From positions 162,090 to 226,089 of the forward strand of contig JTDE01000212.1 in the NCBI GenBank assembly GCA_014338405.1: a stretch of DNA of 64,000 nucleotides, read 5' to 3'. The position numbers and the translations under genes were made by a program. Position 1 is the stretch's first letter; the number at the start of each line of letters is the position of its first letter. Source of the DNA: Paragonimus skrjabini miyazakii (lineage: Eukaryota > Platyhelminthes > Trematoda > Plagiorchiida > Troglotrematidae). Shown here piece by piece: positions 1 to 14,100 of this stretch. The notes beneath the pieces were generated by a model that had not been told where the DNA came from, did no database searches, and worked only from the letters and a program-made list of their open reading frames with translations.

Positions 1-1299
1 GGGTTGACTTGAGATGTGTACATGTAAACAGTTTCTTCGACTTGTTATTTTGTCTCACGAAACGTTTAAATAAAACTTTCGTTGGCGTAATAAATTAAGA
101 GATAAGTATGATTCAACTAAAAAGATGAACTGCCTCATTCCGAGTGTACCGTTTCATTTTTAGATCTCATTGTCAAATATTTAACTGGAGAGACCTATGG
201 ACATCGTACAGCGTGAATCAGTTGTAGACAAATCAATTCACCGACGAAAGTTTAAAGTGTCAGATTATTTCACAATGTGCATTTCATAAAGTTGATTGAA
301 GACTGTTGAGTTCAAGAAACCGTTTGGCTAACGCGCTTTGAAAAGAAGAACAACGCTCCAAGTATTCTCTAATGACACACCAGTAACGTATATTCTCACC
401 CCGGCCGGTGTGGAAACTCCAGGTCCCAAGATGGTAAAACTGAGGTGCAAAGCAAAACGCTGGTAGCCTTACAATAGGCATGATCAAGTAATCATAAACG
501 AACGTCGAACCGTAACTTTTTGTGATTAGTATTCAGCTTGCTCAATTATTTCGAACGGAGACGAAACGAAATCGCCTACTTCAGTCTAATCCATTATCTG
601 GTGATTGGGACTTGTAGATTAGGCTGATGCTACTGACTTCATAGGGCAAACTGAAAAAGGTCTAACTTGTTGATATTGTATGCAAATCGGTTTACGCTTA
701 TTCTGAGGTTGTTGCTGTTGCTCTTACTACACTGGTCCCATAAACATAAGAGCCGGAGTGCAACTTTTAATTCGGTAGCATAATACTGATTGGCACTATT
801 TAGACTAAAATTCTAGTTTATGGCTCCTTTTCTTAATAGGTTGGTCATTAAGCATACTTAATATGAAGGTTGCCAAAAAATGTGGGCGATGCTCAAGTCC
901 AAGACAACCAAGTTATTCGAAAGCACCAAAATTTCGCATAAATTTGATTGAGTTTTCTATCAATGTGACTAGGGTATTATTCACATTCTTTGATAACCCA
1001 GTCGTAAGTATCGACGTGCCGGATCATATTGACTACTAATTCCTTTAAAATTCTGAGTTCAAAACCCATGTATCTATAATGAAAGATGTTGCCTTACAGA
1101 TGTGAAACCAACTTAAGTTTACCCCACTGAGAAAATTAATCGACATCTATTGTGGAAGTTATGTTTTGACTGTCACTTGGAATTGATTACTAAATCTTCT
1201 TGTTCACATTGCACAAGTTTATGCTAAATAATCACAGATTTGTATTTTTTCTAACTTTTTCCGACTGACTGTTAGAAGCTGGCGCCTTTCACGAGGAAG
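1..1299. other. No recognised gene; presumed UNC5 intron
   Basis: If UNC5 continues, this would be intronic. A short interval on the minus strand (about 440-401) is flanked by a good acceptor and a GTGAGA donor, but the translated fragment matches nothing I know. No ZU5 or death-domain motif was seen. Confidence 0.4.
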
Positions 1300-1522
1300 T
1301 CATTCAATGTCATTCTTTGTTAGTACTGCGTCTAAATCTCGGTATCGCTCACGAATGGTGTCAATGAAAGTATCTGGCTTTTCTTTGATGATCTTTGTTT
1401 TTGATATCAAGGTTGTCAAGTTTAATAGTGATGGAAGTTTTTTCTGAATCCCTAACGTTATTTGTGCCGGTTGCGGGAGACTTCTGATAATTCCATTGCA
1501 TTCAACCTTATAAAGAGCGCTG
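1300..1522 (-). CDS. Possible next UNC5 exon after a 32-35 nt intron
   Basis: On the minus strand a frame different from that of exon 6 is open from about 1590 to a TGA at 1302-1300. Removing 1554-1523 (GT...CAG, 32 nt) or 1554-1520 (35 nt) from the end of exon 6 puts this frame exactly in phase and adds up to about 74 residues. These begin NSALYKVECNGIIRSLPQ and include an acidic/basic stretch, DTIRERYRDLDAVLTKNDIE. The sequence looks protein-like, but I do not recognise a domain and it is not ZU5. A donor at ATTC|GTGAGC (1352) could end the exon earlier, around 1353. It might instead be a retroelement scrap. Introns of 30-40 nt are known in flatworms, which makes the model possible. Confidence 0.4.
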
Positions 1523-1554
1523 CTGTGATTTATTTGATATCCTTGTGTAATTAC

Positions 1555-2104
1555 TTGATATAGGTTAATTTTGGTGAAAACGACCCAAATTCAGCATTGG
1601 GAATAATCATGTTGCCTTGCATGTTTGTTTCTGGAGAGTTTGCGCTAATTGGCATTGCATTCGTGGAGATTGCATTGGCGTTGGTTAAAAGGTAGTGCGC
1701 TTCCAAAGTACTGTCTGCATGGTTACCCATTCCATCGGAAACGTTAGGATGGCAACTGCCGTTCATTGATATTAGAGGTTTAGTCAGTTGGCTTGTAGGT
1801 TCTCCACAAACGACTGGAATCACTGACTGAGAGGAGACAATAAAATTCCCATTATTGACTGAGCCCGGCTGAAGCAGGTTCTGAAGTCCCATAATGTCTG
1901 CAGGGAGTCCGTACATAGAGGTTGGATAGCGCGGACAAATACTGTTCGCAGGTTCGTTATATTGCATAAACATCGGTTTCGGTTCATTCATTGTTAAGTG
2001 TCCGCTGACAAAGCGTCCATCGTTTGTGAACTGACCAGGTTCATGAGCACGAAGGTTCTTGATTGTCATATTGGACGGTTTGAAGTCATTCATGAGCAAG
2101 GGAT
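1555..2104 (-). CDS. unc5: UNC5 exon 6: membrane-proximal cytoplasmic tail
   Basis: This 550-base exon encodes residues 432-614 plus two bases. It begins after acceptor TTACTTTCTAG with codon GAT split across the junction (Asp432), followed by PLLMNDFKPSNMTIKN. The remainder is low in charge and rich in Asn, Ser, Pro, Met and Gly, as expected for the disordered linker between the membrane and the ZU5 domain; I see no domain in it. It remains open for 182 codons, the longest gap-free frame in the window apart from exon 1. Its frame reaches TAA at 1554-1552, but a GTAATT donor at 1554-1549 lies just before, so the coding sequence probably continues. Assignment to UNC5 rests on phase, order and the membrane-proximal position. 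Confidence 0.72.
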
Positions 2105-5100
2105 CTAGAAAGTAAGAGTTAACTTATGATCACTAACCTGAATAGCAGCAGGTGACATATATGAAACGAACTTTCTTTTTATGCAAGCAATTGTTACCTC
2201 GATATCACCTCTAACCGGACCAGTTGTCAGAATTTGGAACAAACAAACGTTTACATGCTACTTTCAGCATGTGGCCCTAGGATTTTGGTACACAAACCAC
2301 ATCGCGAATAATATGCCTCCTGCTCTCTTCTCAAAACGGTAGACTGTATGCATTGAAACTACATTTTACAACCGGTTATTCAACTACTCTTTATGCATCA
2401 CTGGCCTAAAGCCAGGCTGATTTATGTTAATACTGTCTAAATACGAATCGTATTTACTAGGTCTACACAAAACAGACTGGTTTGATGAAGAAGGTAAGCA
2501 TAAATCATTAAACATTCAGTGCAAATTAATCAGTCTATAAGGCTGAACAAACAAATGTCAAAACATTTATCAACGTAATGTTTTATTGTATCGTAGCTAC
2601 TTAGTAAAGTTGTTTATCAGTGTTTGTATAATGGTTCAGTAAACAAAATAACTATTCAGATTGACCTCATGTTGTTACTCATCACATATGACCAGAACAC
2701 TTGAAATATCGTGATTGAATTTGGTCAAATGTGAATGCAGAATAATTGAACCAAGGCTTCTTGCGAATCACGCGATTGTTACTAGTAAATTAAATATTTC
2801 AGTAAATCACCAGGTTTGTTCAGTAGAGAAGTGGACAATTAAACCACGAATACTCTGTAACAAGTATAAAATTCCACCATTCGAACTGTAGAAAAGTTTT
2901 GTCAGTTGAAGAACTAAGGACCATTGTGTACTGTCAATATAAGGACCAATTTTTCGGCAGAATATGTCTACTCCAAATATAGTCTCATGATATACAACGG
3001 GTTTTGTATTCAGCGTAACGAAAGTCCTTATGACGTAAGTCGTATGACAAATAAATGATGCGCCGCACACTTCTCTGAGTTTCCTGTAATTAAATGCACA
3101 GAGTGAACCAGGACTCATTAAATACTATGTCACTAAGGCCAGCTCGCTAAAATTTGTCCGTAGAAGGAGCCTGGTGACTGTTTGTGTCCCATCTTCAGAA
3201 TGTTACAAAACAACATATAATGCAACTTAAAGACAACAATGAGATATCAACCAGCAGATCTGTCCGCGAATTCTTCATTTACCCAGCAAACATTCCACTC
3301 TCTGAATTACACTGGATGTGGCAAGTTGAGTTTCTTTGTATATCGCTCACTCGCTGCATGCATACGCAGTATATTTAAGTATCGTTAAAAGTCGGCTTGA
3401 AAAGAAACCAGCTGCGTGTGTGCACATTGTCGACTAGGTAATTGACATTGGCTAAGTAGTTGGAGCTTAGGATATGGATATCCTTATTGTTGGATGATCC
3501 ACTGGGGTGAAAGTTTGGACTTGATGGTTTCAACATCACTGGAAGTTAGATGTAAAGCTTTGAAAACAATTACTGTATGATGCTAACGTGAATAATAGTG
3601 GGCCCTTAAATGGCTAACCAGTGAGCTACAAAAACAAACAAAAACAGCATGACACCGGCAAAAATGACCACAGCTCTGAGTTTGAAGTGTGAGAGAAACC
3701 ATTAAATCTTGTGACTTTCTAATGCTTTGGATCTTACAGAAATTAGATATCGCCTAAGTTTGAAACCTTCTATCTGGGTTTGTCCAAACTCCGATAAAGT
3801 GCACCTGAAGCTTTCACAATCATCCGTCAGTCACGAGTTTGTCACCGGTATTAGAGTTCACATATAAAACAAGGTTTCAAAATAAGTCGCTTTTTGCACA
3901 GGTCTTTTATACTTTAGCTTGTCACAAAATAAGCAGCAACCTGCTTGTCATCATCATTTATTGATTAGCATGGCGTAACTTTGGCAGAGGTGCAATTAAC
4001 TTGGGGAAATAATCATCAATAAGACTAACCAACGTTGTCTATGATATATTAAATTAAGGTCAAATTGTTGGTTGCGACGGTAAATCAAGTTCACTACCAT
4101 AAAAACATTGTTATTGAGAAAATAAAGAATGTCAAAAAACCAAACTATGAAAATAGAAGAAAAATCATTACGGAAAAAAGCGACGAATGATTTGTTTCAT
4201 TACAAAACAGAAGGAAAAATAAGTTTATGATGCTGACTCATTTTTCTTTAAGTTAATGTAATGAAAAACTGTTCATTCAGAATGGCTGTTAAGGTTTCCT
4301 GCGGTGATAGACATGGTATCCTCTTGTAAATTAACTCGTTTGTACACATATTCGTCCGGGTAAAATAATCCACTTTCCCAGCGTTTACCTTCAGTCATTT
4401 TTAAAATATGTAATCAGAAAAGATATTTTGGTGCACACCATAAAAATCACCGGATGAAAGGAATAATTACACTGGTTAGACTAGCAAGTTGTACCTCATC
4501 GCTCCACAAGAAGCTATTCCTTACCTATCGTAAGGCACTTGTCGGTATGTCATTGACACATGGACCGAAGTAAGCGAGTCATGTAAGTCTGATCAACCTC
4601 CTCCGTAAGCAGAGGAACTGTGGTTTGAATGTCAGTGAAGAACGTTAAACGGAATATCAGCCGTCCAACAAAAGAGAAACAATTACCGGGCGTTTCTTGC
4701 TCATGGGTAAGTTGAACAACACTTCAGTATACTTTGGAGTGCTTTCATCTAGATCCGCCATTACACTTTAGGCTACTGTATTTTTGTACGCTTAGAATGT
4801 TGTTGCGTTGCTTAAGCTAGTTCAACACGTTCGATACAGTCAAATATAATTTACAAACGTTTTATCAAACTACGGAGCGAAAACAGGTATGTTATATTCA
4901 GGAAAGGAACATTCGACATTTACTGTGATGAAAGATGTCATCTTGTGACCAGCGGATAAGACGTTTGCTGTTTCGCCGATAAGTGTACCAAATTTGCTAG
5001 AAACAACTTGATGGATTTATATAACTTGGTAAACTGTTTTACTATTATGTTCTCAAAACATTTTTTGACCATCCTGTTTGTGTTTATAGTCAGAATTCAT

Positions 5101-8100
5101 CGAGTTGGATAATTTTAGTAGAATAATTGTAATCTTACTCAGGCGAGTTTCTCACATGTGTCCGCCGTATTACTATGAACGTGAATGAACGTGAATGTTG
5201 TATTTAACAAAAACATCGTTGTTGGTTGGTTCAAAGATGCAGAGCTGTTAACAAAAATGTAACTGGTGGGATATTTTATGTTACATATGTTTTGCCTCAT
5301 GGTCCTTTGCAAAAAATAATATAGCTTGCATTCTACCTGTGGAGTATAATAATAATAAGTTAAATCATACATACCCAGTGTGATTGCCACTTAGAGTTTC
5401 AAGTTTGTCTAATGACTTTGCTTTCCAATAACCATCAGCTCTTTATGCCAGCGATTAGTATCAGTGGAATACTATCTGCTGACCATGTGAATATTACCAG
5501 TTTATAACTATGACCTTGACAACTCGAAAACTTTGCTGTAACTGTGACCAAAGTAATAAAAGACAAAACCTTCCAAATACTGTCAACATTTAACCAGGTC
5601 TTTTTGTACTTTGTAGTTCAAGGTAAAAATCATCAAACGTAGGTAACTGGAAAGTCGCATACGAAGTTTTCATATTTGTATAATATTTTAAACTATTCGG
5701 TGATCCCACAAATTCGCTGACCTTTTTTACACCACACTTAAATTTGACAGAGATTCCGAACCACCAAACTGTTCGTAGATTATAAACAACTAAATCCATC
5801 CGTAACTCTAGGTTGTATTTGACCTTAAACCTACAGTTTAAAAACTGTTCAAGCGATCATATTAACACTGGATTATGTTTATGAGAAAGGTTAGTACAAC
5901 TGAAAATTTGTTTAAATTAAATAGACTGATATGCAGAAATAGGATATGCATAGCAGTTTATAGACTGGTCATGCGTAATCCTTGAGTAAGGAAATACGTC
6001 TCAAGCTATTCTCGGCTTCATCTGTTTTTTTTTTACTTCACTTTGACAAGCAAACATATCAAACAAAATATATGACACAATCAATACACCAGTCAACTGA
6101 AATAGAAACAACTCGTTAGGTGTTAGAATAGAATATACAGAACAATAGTGTAACGCTTTTCTACAGAAGTATTTTTGGGTGCATCGTTACTGATATTTAA
6201 CGTAGTTGGTTAGGCAGCGCAATAATCTAAACTACCCTACAAAAATGAAGGTGTTCACATGTTAGAGCCTGTTTATGCAATGCCAAGGAAAGGCTAGCAT
6301 CACTAACCGTTTTACACAAAGAAGTAATTACGTTACTTGACGTCAAGACAACTCTAAATAAGACAGAAAGTACACGGAACGTTTTGTTCGGTTGGTTGAT
6401 TATTGCTTTGTAGTAATTTGTTGTCAATAACAGCGATTATCTTGAGTTTCACTTCTGGACTATCTAATGGTTGTTTAACGGTTTGCTGAATCAGCCTTGA
6501 TAAATTCTTGACCCTCCTCCTTACAACCCGGAGGTCAGTTCCACAAGTGTGCAGCACTTCTTATCCACGTTTGTATGAGACCGCGTAAAAACAAAATTTA
6601 TGGTGTTCGGTTCTTCATGGGTCTAAAGATTCGAATCGCCAACACACAACTGCTGGCTATGTGGAAAACGTATCTGTACAGTACCTAAAGTTATTAGTTT
6701 TCTCCTCCTAATTCTGCTTCAGAAACAAGTATCCAACTTGGAATTGCGGATCGGGAATTATTTTATACAATAAGCCCGTAGAACGCCCGTATCAATCGCA
6801 CTGTACAAACTCTGAGAGATTATTGCGAAGAAATTGTACAATTTTCTCCGTGCATACCTGAGTTTCTATGAAAATAACAATCGTGTTTAATACGTGAATG
6901 GATGTTTTTGTTAGGTTTTCATCAAACTCTTGTGAAACATCACAGACCATTGAGGTTCACGATAACGAAGACAAAATTACATTGGTGAATTCAGGCGAAC
7001 AATTATAGGTGTTGCTATTAGGGCAATTTATGTCGGAGATAAACGTGTTGTCACGTATATACATAAGAAGAGATATTTGGTTAATAGAACAAGTTTTATC
7101 ACGCTATATGTATATAGTGTGCGTTAGCGATTTTGTGCTCAGAAATCATCACTGCAGTTTCTTAAATTTATATCTTAAATTTATATCACTTAAATTTATA
7201 TCACGTTTTCTTGATAAGAAATTTACCAGAGTTGTTGCAGACACCACCTTAAAATGGCTCTGTCAGGTAAATTTTAAAGAGGCCTAGTTTTCACTTAATT
7301 CTGTTTGCTTAATGGTCGAAAAACATATTCGCAATACAGGATGTGGACATCTTATATCGAGGTAATTAAATTTTGTGCAGTGAAAGCATGAACTGGGATC
7401 CACTTTTCACAAAATACCGTCCACATTTCTGTGCACCAAGTACCTTACCTCGTCCAGAAAGCAACCGATTATGCAAACAAAATGTTTTACACTTATAACG
7501 ATATACACGTTATACTTCATTTGCTGTATCCCGATAGAAATAACTGCTTAAACTTTACCAACAATATTTTTGCATTGAGGCAAATACGAATCTTTTGGGC
7601 TTATTTGTACTATCACGAAGATTAGTCATCTAATTATTCGTTTGCTTTGATAGCTATTGTACTTTTCTATTTGGTTAGTATCGTATATACCTTATTGATG
7701 TCTACCTTTGGTCTCATTACAAAAAGTTCAGAGAGTTTGCTAAACCGTGAACCAGGGTTCACTTTGGGCGCACATCCCCTCTCGGGGATAGAACAGATTT
7801 ACTAAACGGATAATGTAGAAGACGGTGAAACATTGTTTGACACTTAGTGTTATTGACCGTATCACGCACATTATTAACTGCATGCTACGGCAGCCTTTCG
7901 AGTATTCCTGTAAAAAACACCGTCCCATAACTCATAAATTTGAATTGTGTATGATAATGCAAAAACCTACCTTTGTTCAGCAGGCCGTTTTTCCTCGTGG
8001 AAAAGGAGTTTCTTTCTGAATAATTAATCAAAAATTAAATTCGCAAATCTACAGTCATGTTATATTACACATTGTCAATAGCAGTACAAAAAAAACAAAT

Positions 8101-11100
8101 CGATCAAGTGCTTTGTCACAACCTTCTTACACACGTATGAACAAACTTAACTAGCGAAGTTGTTGACAGGCTGTACTACCTAAATTACTGTCCCCATCTC
8201 ATTTGGTAAGCTTCTTTGGTGTGTTGTTTGAGTGATTCATCGGTGTGACAGGCAAAACTAGCATGGTAGACGAAAGAAATTCAAGCGGGAAAATTGTGTT
8301 CGGTATGTTACTCGACTGCAGTGGTTACTGCTTACAGTTATCTCTTCCAGGTGTGTGAATCTAAGGACGGCTGGAAGTTCTGGCAACAGACTGCCTTATA
8401 ACAAATGGCGAGATCTCTAGACATCTTGGGGAACACAGTTCAGTGTCAACTAGTTGAAAGTCGGCAGAGAGACAGCTTACAATGTTAACAGAAATGTCAT
8501 GCTAACACTCTGCCTGATCGGTTCTTTGGCGTACTGTTCTCTATATGTGTCATTATACAAAGTATGTTCCATCTTATACAAATACTTTGACAACGTTACC
8601 TACACTACTGGATGTGGTTTTGTAACCTACCTGTTTGGTAACAATCTCATTCAAACTTCACGCCGTTGCAGCCTTTAGACAACACTAGAAGGTCCTGTGG
8701 CAGATGAGACATTGAAATTGTACACGTACTGTATAAAACCTTGTTTCGTTTATAACAATATGCGTTTTGCACGAGACTTCATAAGCTGTTCATGCATACG
8801 GGAAAACGACAAAACCTAGAAAACAGCGAAAACTGTCGTACTGCAAATGGATTTTATGACATTTTTAAGAACAAAACGTCTGCTTGTTTCACAGTGTGCA
8901 CTGGGTTGTTGTTGTAGGTTGGCACATCTAATTTTAACTACAATTCATCTGATACTCCACAAAATAATTTAACCGAACATGGTTATTTAATTATTTGGCA
9001 TTTTTTAAAAGAACAATATACTGAAATAACTAATATTTTTATTGATTACGTTTGTACACTCAACCAGTGAAACTGTCTTTATTAACAACTAGAGTACCGA
9101 ATACTTTTTATAATGACCCAATCGTGCGTATTGCCAGACGTTTCCAATATACCGTTTTCTGGGTCGTTTGGATCAACTGTCAAAAACTTCAATCGCACTG
9201 CATACTCTTAAGAAGGTTTGTAAATCGGGTTTTGTGTTAATTGCATCATTTTTGCTTGCATTCAAGAAATGTTATTCAGAGATAGGGTTTTACTAGAAAC
9301 ACTGAAACATTATTTGTCCCTAATATTCTCTGTTTTCGATTCAGATTTTGACTCAAATGGATCGATGATTGTCAGCCATTGAGCTTATACTGATCAACAT
9401 GATTCATTCATATATTCTGAAATCAAGATGACAACAGTCAGATTAGATGAATTAGAATGAAATTTGTTGTTGACATTTTTAGAGGATTCGAATTTCTGCA
9501 ACTTGTACCTTGAAAGCAACAGTTGTATATGGGGAACAGGCCATTTGTGCAATGTATTCCTCGTCTTCCTGCAATAACCATGGCAATGATTCCCAGTACG
9601 ATTGCGAGTGATAAGAAGATACACACGTAAACGATGATTTCTCTGGTTCGTAATGGATGATGGAAGTCAGTGATTTCGGTGCTCGCTGAAGCGCCAACCT
9701 TTGTGTTGAGTTCCCGAGTATTGGTAGTGGCTGTGGTTGTCAGGGAAAGATATGTCTTCGGAGATTACTAGTAATCATTTGAGCAACGGTTCTATGAAAG
9801 TGAAACTTTCTGTTATTATAAATACTATTTCACCGTGTCGAACTTCCAACAGATCAGTTCTTTCTGTTGACTGGTCATTAGTATATGTGTATGACATCGT
9901 AGCGTTAGTTTTTAGAATACCGTTCTCATTACACTGGTGAGGTGCGACGCAAGACAAAATAGGCATATATTTTTTTAAAAATAGACTATGTTAAAACAAG
10001 AGTAATTAAGTTCACAAATATAATAAAGTGCTTTTGACTAAAACCTTAACAGCTAAACCTCTAACGTCAAAATATTGCGAATTCTGAGACGTAAAAGCAA
10101 CTTTTCAATAACTTAAGATTGAGGGGGTTTTGACACATCAGCAAGCGAAGAATATTTATAGGCTAGATCACAAAACTAATCAATGTTAAATATTAAACGG
10201 CCGTGAAAGTCAGCTTGCGCTCTTTAGCGGGGTCACACTCAGTTGTTTTATACATAAAGTCTTCGATGCACTTCTTCTCTCGCCCTAAGGTGTAAACATC
10301 CGCTAGTTCTGTCAACGTATAAATCAATTTAACTGTCAGTGAAGTGGTTGATCTGACCTGGGGCAGGTAGAAAGTGCATCCACGTCTCAGTCTAAGAAAA
10401 TGACATTAGTATGGCGCGATATACAAAGGAAACAATGAGCCCTTAATGGACAGTTTTTATACTTAGGCACCCCATGTACGTGTGATGTGGGCGTTTTCCA
10501 TGGAAGGTGGAAAAAATAACTGTGAGGTTCCATGTACCAATCGTTTAACATCCACCAATTCGAAATGTGTAAGTTATCTGAATCTGGCGTCCCTAGAACC
10601 ATTTCCGGATCATTCGGATGTTCATGCGTATCCTATAAATTCCCCCTGTCTCTAAGTCCAAGCAGGTGAACTTCATAGATTGTTAATTATGACCTCAACA
10701 CCACCAATACTTGACGACAGGATTCACCTTTAAATAATCCACACGGCCGACCTCATTTTGAACGGATACACCAGACCTGAGTTTTTCTGATACCGGAGTT
10801 CATCAGTACATCATGCATTTTCATCCGGACCGGAATTTGCACTCCGGCCCTTGCGCTTTTAAGAAAAGCGTGTTAACCAAACAGTCAGTTGTCTCGCACT
10901 AGGCAGACATGGGTACTCATTTGCAATCGATCAACCACAATCTGGTGTAAATTGTGTTCAGAACACACGATCATTTCAAGATAAAAGCAAAACGGGATCG
11001 TTCGGTTCAACTCACTCCATACCTCCATTAACAGGTCTTTTCAGTTAAGTTACACTCACTTATTTATTTCACACTTCTGAATATTTTTGTAACATAAATT

Positions 11101-14100
11101 ACTTCTACTGATTCATTAAAACAAGCTATGTTGAATATGTAAGTAAAGTACGTGAATTACAAGTGAAATCTTCATTTCGATACATTCAGCCAGCTAACGG
11201 TTTCCTGATTGTATCCAAGACTGTGAATAGCGATGTTTGAGAACAGGCGACATAGGAAATTAGTTAACGGTATTGTATTAGACATTCTTGTTTGTCTACC
11301 TACTAAAGTGACTCCATCTGGCCCAGTCGAAGTAGGCCTTCTAAAAGTACGAGAGCGGCTATCGAGTGTGTGTGTTGTTCAGATTGACTCAATTAAAATT
11401 CTAGAACTTCGTTAATTTTTCCCTCAGGTATGAGCAAATAAGTGTATCACGAAAAGTGGAAAAAGCGTCCCACAAACCCATTTTCCAACATAGTAATCTA
11501 TCTTCTAGAAATGCATGTGCTAAAACAATACTTCCATTTGGCCTGTAGTATTCTGCAATAGTAACTAATTTCGCCACCCAATTCAATTTACCGGTTGGTT
11601 TTGATTGATCTCTTTCCGCTACTGAAGCACAATGTCACTTCATGTGCACAAACAATTGCGATGCTGTGACGAACAATCAGATTTTCTAAAGACTGCCGAC
11701 ACAGACTATTTATCTTGCTTGTCCGATAAGTGCCAACAAGCTAACAGTAAACTAGTTTGTCGTGGACAGCAACAACATCAACAACCACAGTGTTTTGTTT
11801 GCTGTCCGTTTGGCACCGGCTGATAAATGTTGGATGTCGGGTTAAGTAAATACTCGATGTGATGTACAGCGGCGCGTGATCCAAGCTAGTGCGATGTGAA
11901 CGGCGGTGTATTAGTGTGCCGGATGCTTGAAACTATGGTTCTTCAGCCTGTCAGCAGCCGCCCTTTAAACTGGTCCAATCTGTAACCAACATGAATTTAC
12001 CTGAGACCTACACAAATAAGTCTGTCCAATTTTCAAGTGTATATCAAATGGCACTCACCTTAGCCAAAAGTTAGTAACTATTATGGAAGGTTGAACGATA
12101 ATTACTAACTATGGTTAACAAAACAATTTCGAGGAGAGAAGAGACATTAGCAGACTAGCTAGATGGCTAACAGTTAACCATAATACATGATATTGCACTA
12201 AAATAACACAATTTATAGGTTAAAACAACAGAGAATTTCGGTTTTGTTAGAAAGACTTCATTGAGGGTTTAGGTAGTAATTGTAAGTTACAAGTAAAATC
12301 TTCATACCGGTGCACTCGGCCAGCGAACAGTTTCGTGTTTGTATCCAAGGCTGGGGACAGTACTCTACAAAAACACGCGGGAGGTTGTCCGTTTTGATGA
12401 ATTCGGCACTTTTTTCTTTGATCAATGATTTATTAGACCATTCAGGACTGCAGGTTCGGTAACGGCTTTGTTGGCATATCGGAGAAGTCGAAGGTGAGAT
12501 CAACCATACACATGATCTCCATTCAGTCCAAGAATCGGAGTACCTTCCGAGCTTTTCGGGGGTACTTGTGGTTATGCTTACTGGAGCTAAAAGAAACCAG
12601 AACAATAAACAAACTTGGATAACTTAACGTTTACCTCGGCATTAGGTGACCAGCTGAACCACATAAACCGCCTACACGATTATCATTAGAAATACACGTT
12701 TGCCTAGTCAGTAGTGGACCTTAAATTCAAATTTCTTCTTAACCAGCTATTGTAATGGTCAGTGCAGCCTAGATGGAGAATAATCATAACTATTGAGGCA
12801 ATATTTAAACTTGCCCTTCAAATTTCATGTGAAGTTGTTAAACTATCTGCCTGTTATACTCGACACTGAGTTTATATTTGTTTCGAATTTCGTGTGAAAA
12901 TTTGGCTGTTTTATTTAACTGTATTTGGTTTTAGATTTACCGCCGTATTTAATTTAGAAATTTCACACGACGAGCAAGTCCAAGCATTCTACACAAACCC
13001 AAACATCTGCTAAAATTCAGAAATACAATTATTGTTTAACAGCAGTTTAGTATCAGCAGGAATCTTCGTTTTACTAAACACCATCAACATACTTTGAACA
13101 GATGTGAAGTTTCACTCTATTTTTGAGATTCTCAAGCATGTGGTCAAACTTTCATGTGTTGAAAACATTATTGAAGATGCTGTTACTCAAAAAAATTTAT
13201 GTGAATTCCGGCACTTCAGAATATTATAAAATTGTTTTTTTTCAAACACCATTTAACAGTACATCGGCATTTCAACTTAGGTAACTGTAGATTTTCATTC
13301 ATCTGCAGATTTTTACAAGTGGCTAACGAACGATATTTTTCTTTCCAGGAAGCACTTTACTTGGAATGGGAAGTGCTGAAATTGGCAAATGTCTTGATGT
13401 ATGTTTTCTCTAAATGAAAATGTGAAAATACTGCTTCAATGCATACTTCTCTGAATGTGTTTGCGGAAGATTGTGCGATAAGCATTGTTGATGTTTTATG
13501 TGCGAAAGTTCACTAGAAATCGGTTTCATCAACGTCATTTAGAATAAAATCTCAAGGAACATGACTGCTGGTAACATTTCGGCCGTGTGAGTTAAATTTA
13601 CGTTACCTAGAAGAGATCACACAAATAATAAAATAGCTGATTGTTCTCCAGTAGCAATGAGCTGCGCAACACAAATTAGCACATTTTGCAAAACTGGTAA
13701 GCAACTGTCCGGGATAAGCACAGACAAAGTATTCGGTCATTACACAAGGTTTATCGGTAGCCTGATACCAACTAAAATCCTCCAAAAATTCTCTGCATTT
13801 CTTCAATAAAAAATGGCTTTCAATGGTGTTTCCAGCGTTTTTCGAAAGTACAAGAACTTGCAGTTTTAGTCACTCTCGATTAACAAATTCACAAGTTTGC
13901 CAATAAGTGCATTAGGCATAGTGTCGCTGTAACTGAAACTTATGTTTTTTGGTGTACGAAACATATGGCCTTCCATGTGTTGGACTTTTTGTCACATGAG
14001 TCATTTACTTCTCATAAAATCAATTGATTTTCATAAGGTTTCAAAACAGTTTGTTTTAAATAGACGTGAAGAAAAGTTTTTTTCGCTTCTTAAGTCACTC

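Noticed and set aside
284..487. Short minus-strand frame with a good acceptor and donor pair as a cytoplasmic UNC5 exon
   Set aside because: The 40-base segment between the sites does not resemble ZU5 in any frame, and its phase cannot be tested without the neighbouring exon.
9775..9966. 64-codon minus-strand frame next to the transmembrane exon, with N-A-T and acidic residues, as an extra juxtamembrane exon
   Set aside because: There is an AG at CCTCACCAG, but the frame ends in a stop before any good donor, and exon 4 to exon 5 already joins in phase.
13603..13806. Cysteine-rich 67-codon minus-strand frame as a missing TSP1 exon
   Set aside because: It lacks the W-x-x-W and R-x-R-x-C pattern, and its splice signals are weak.
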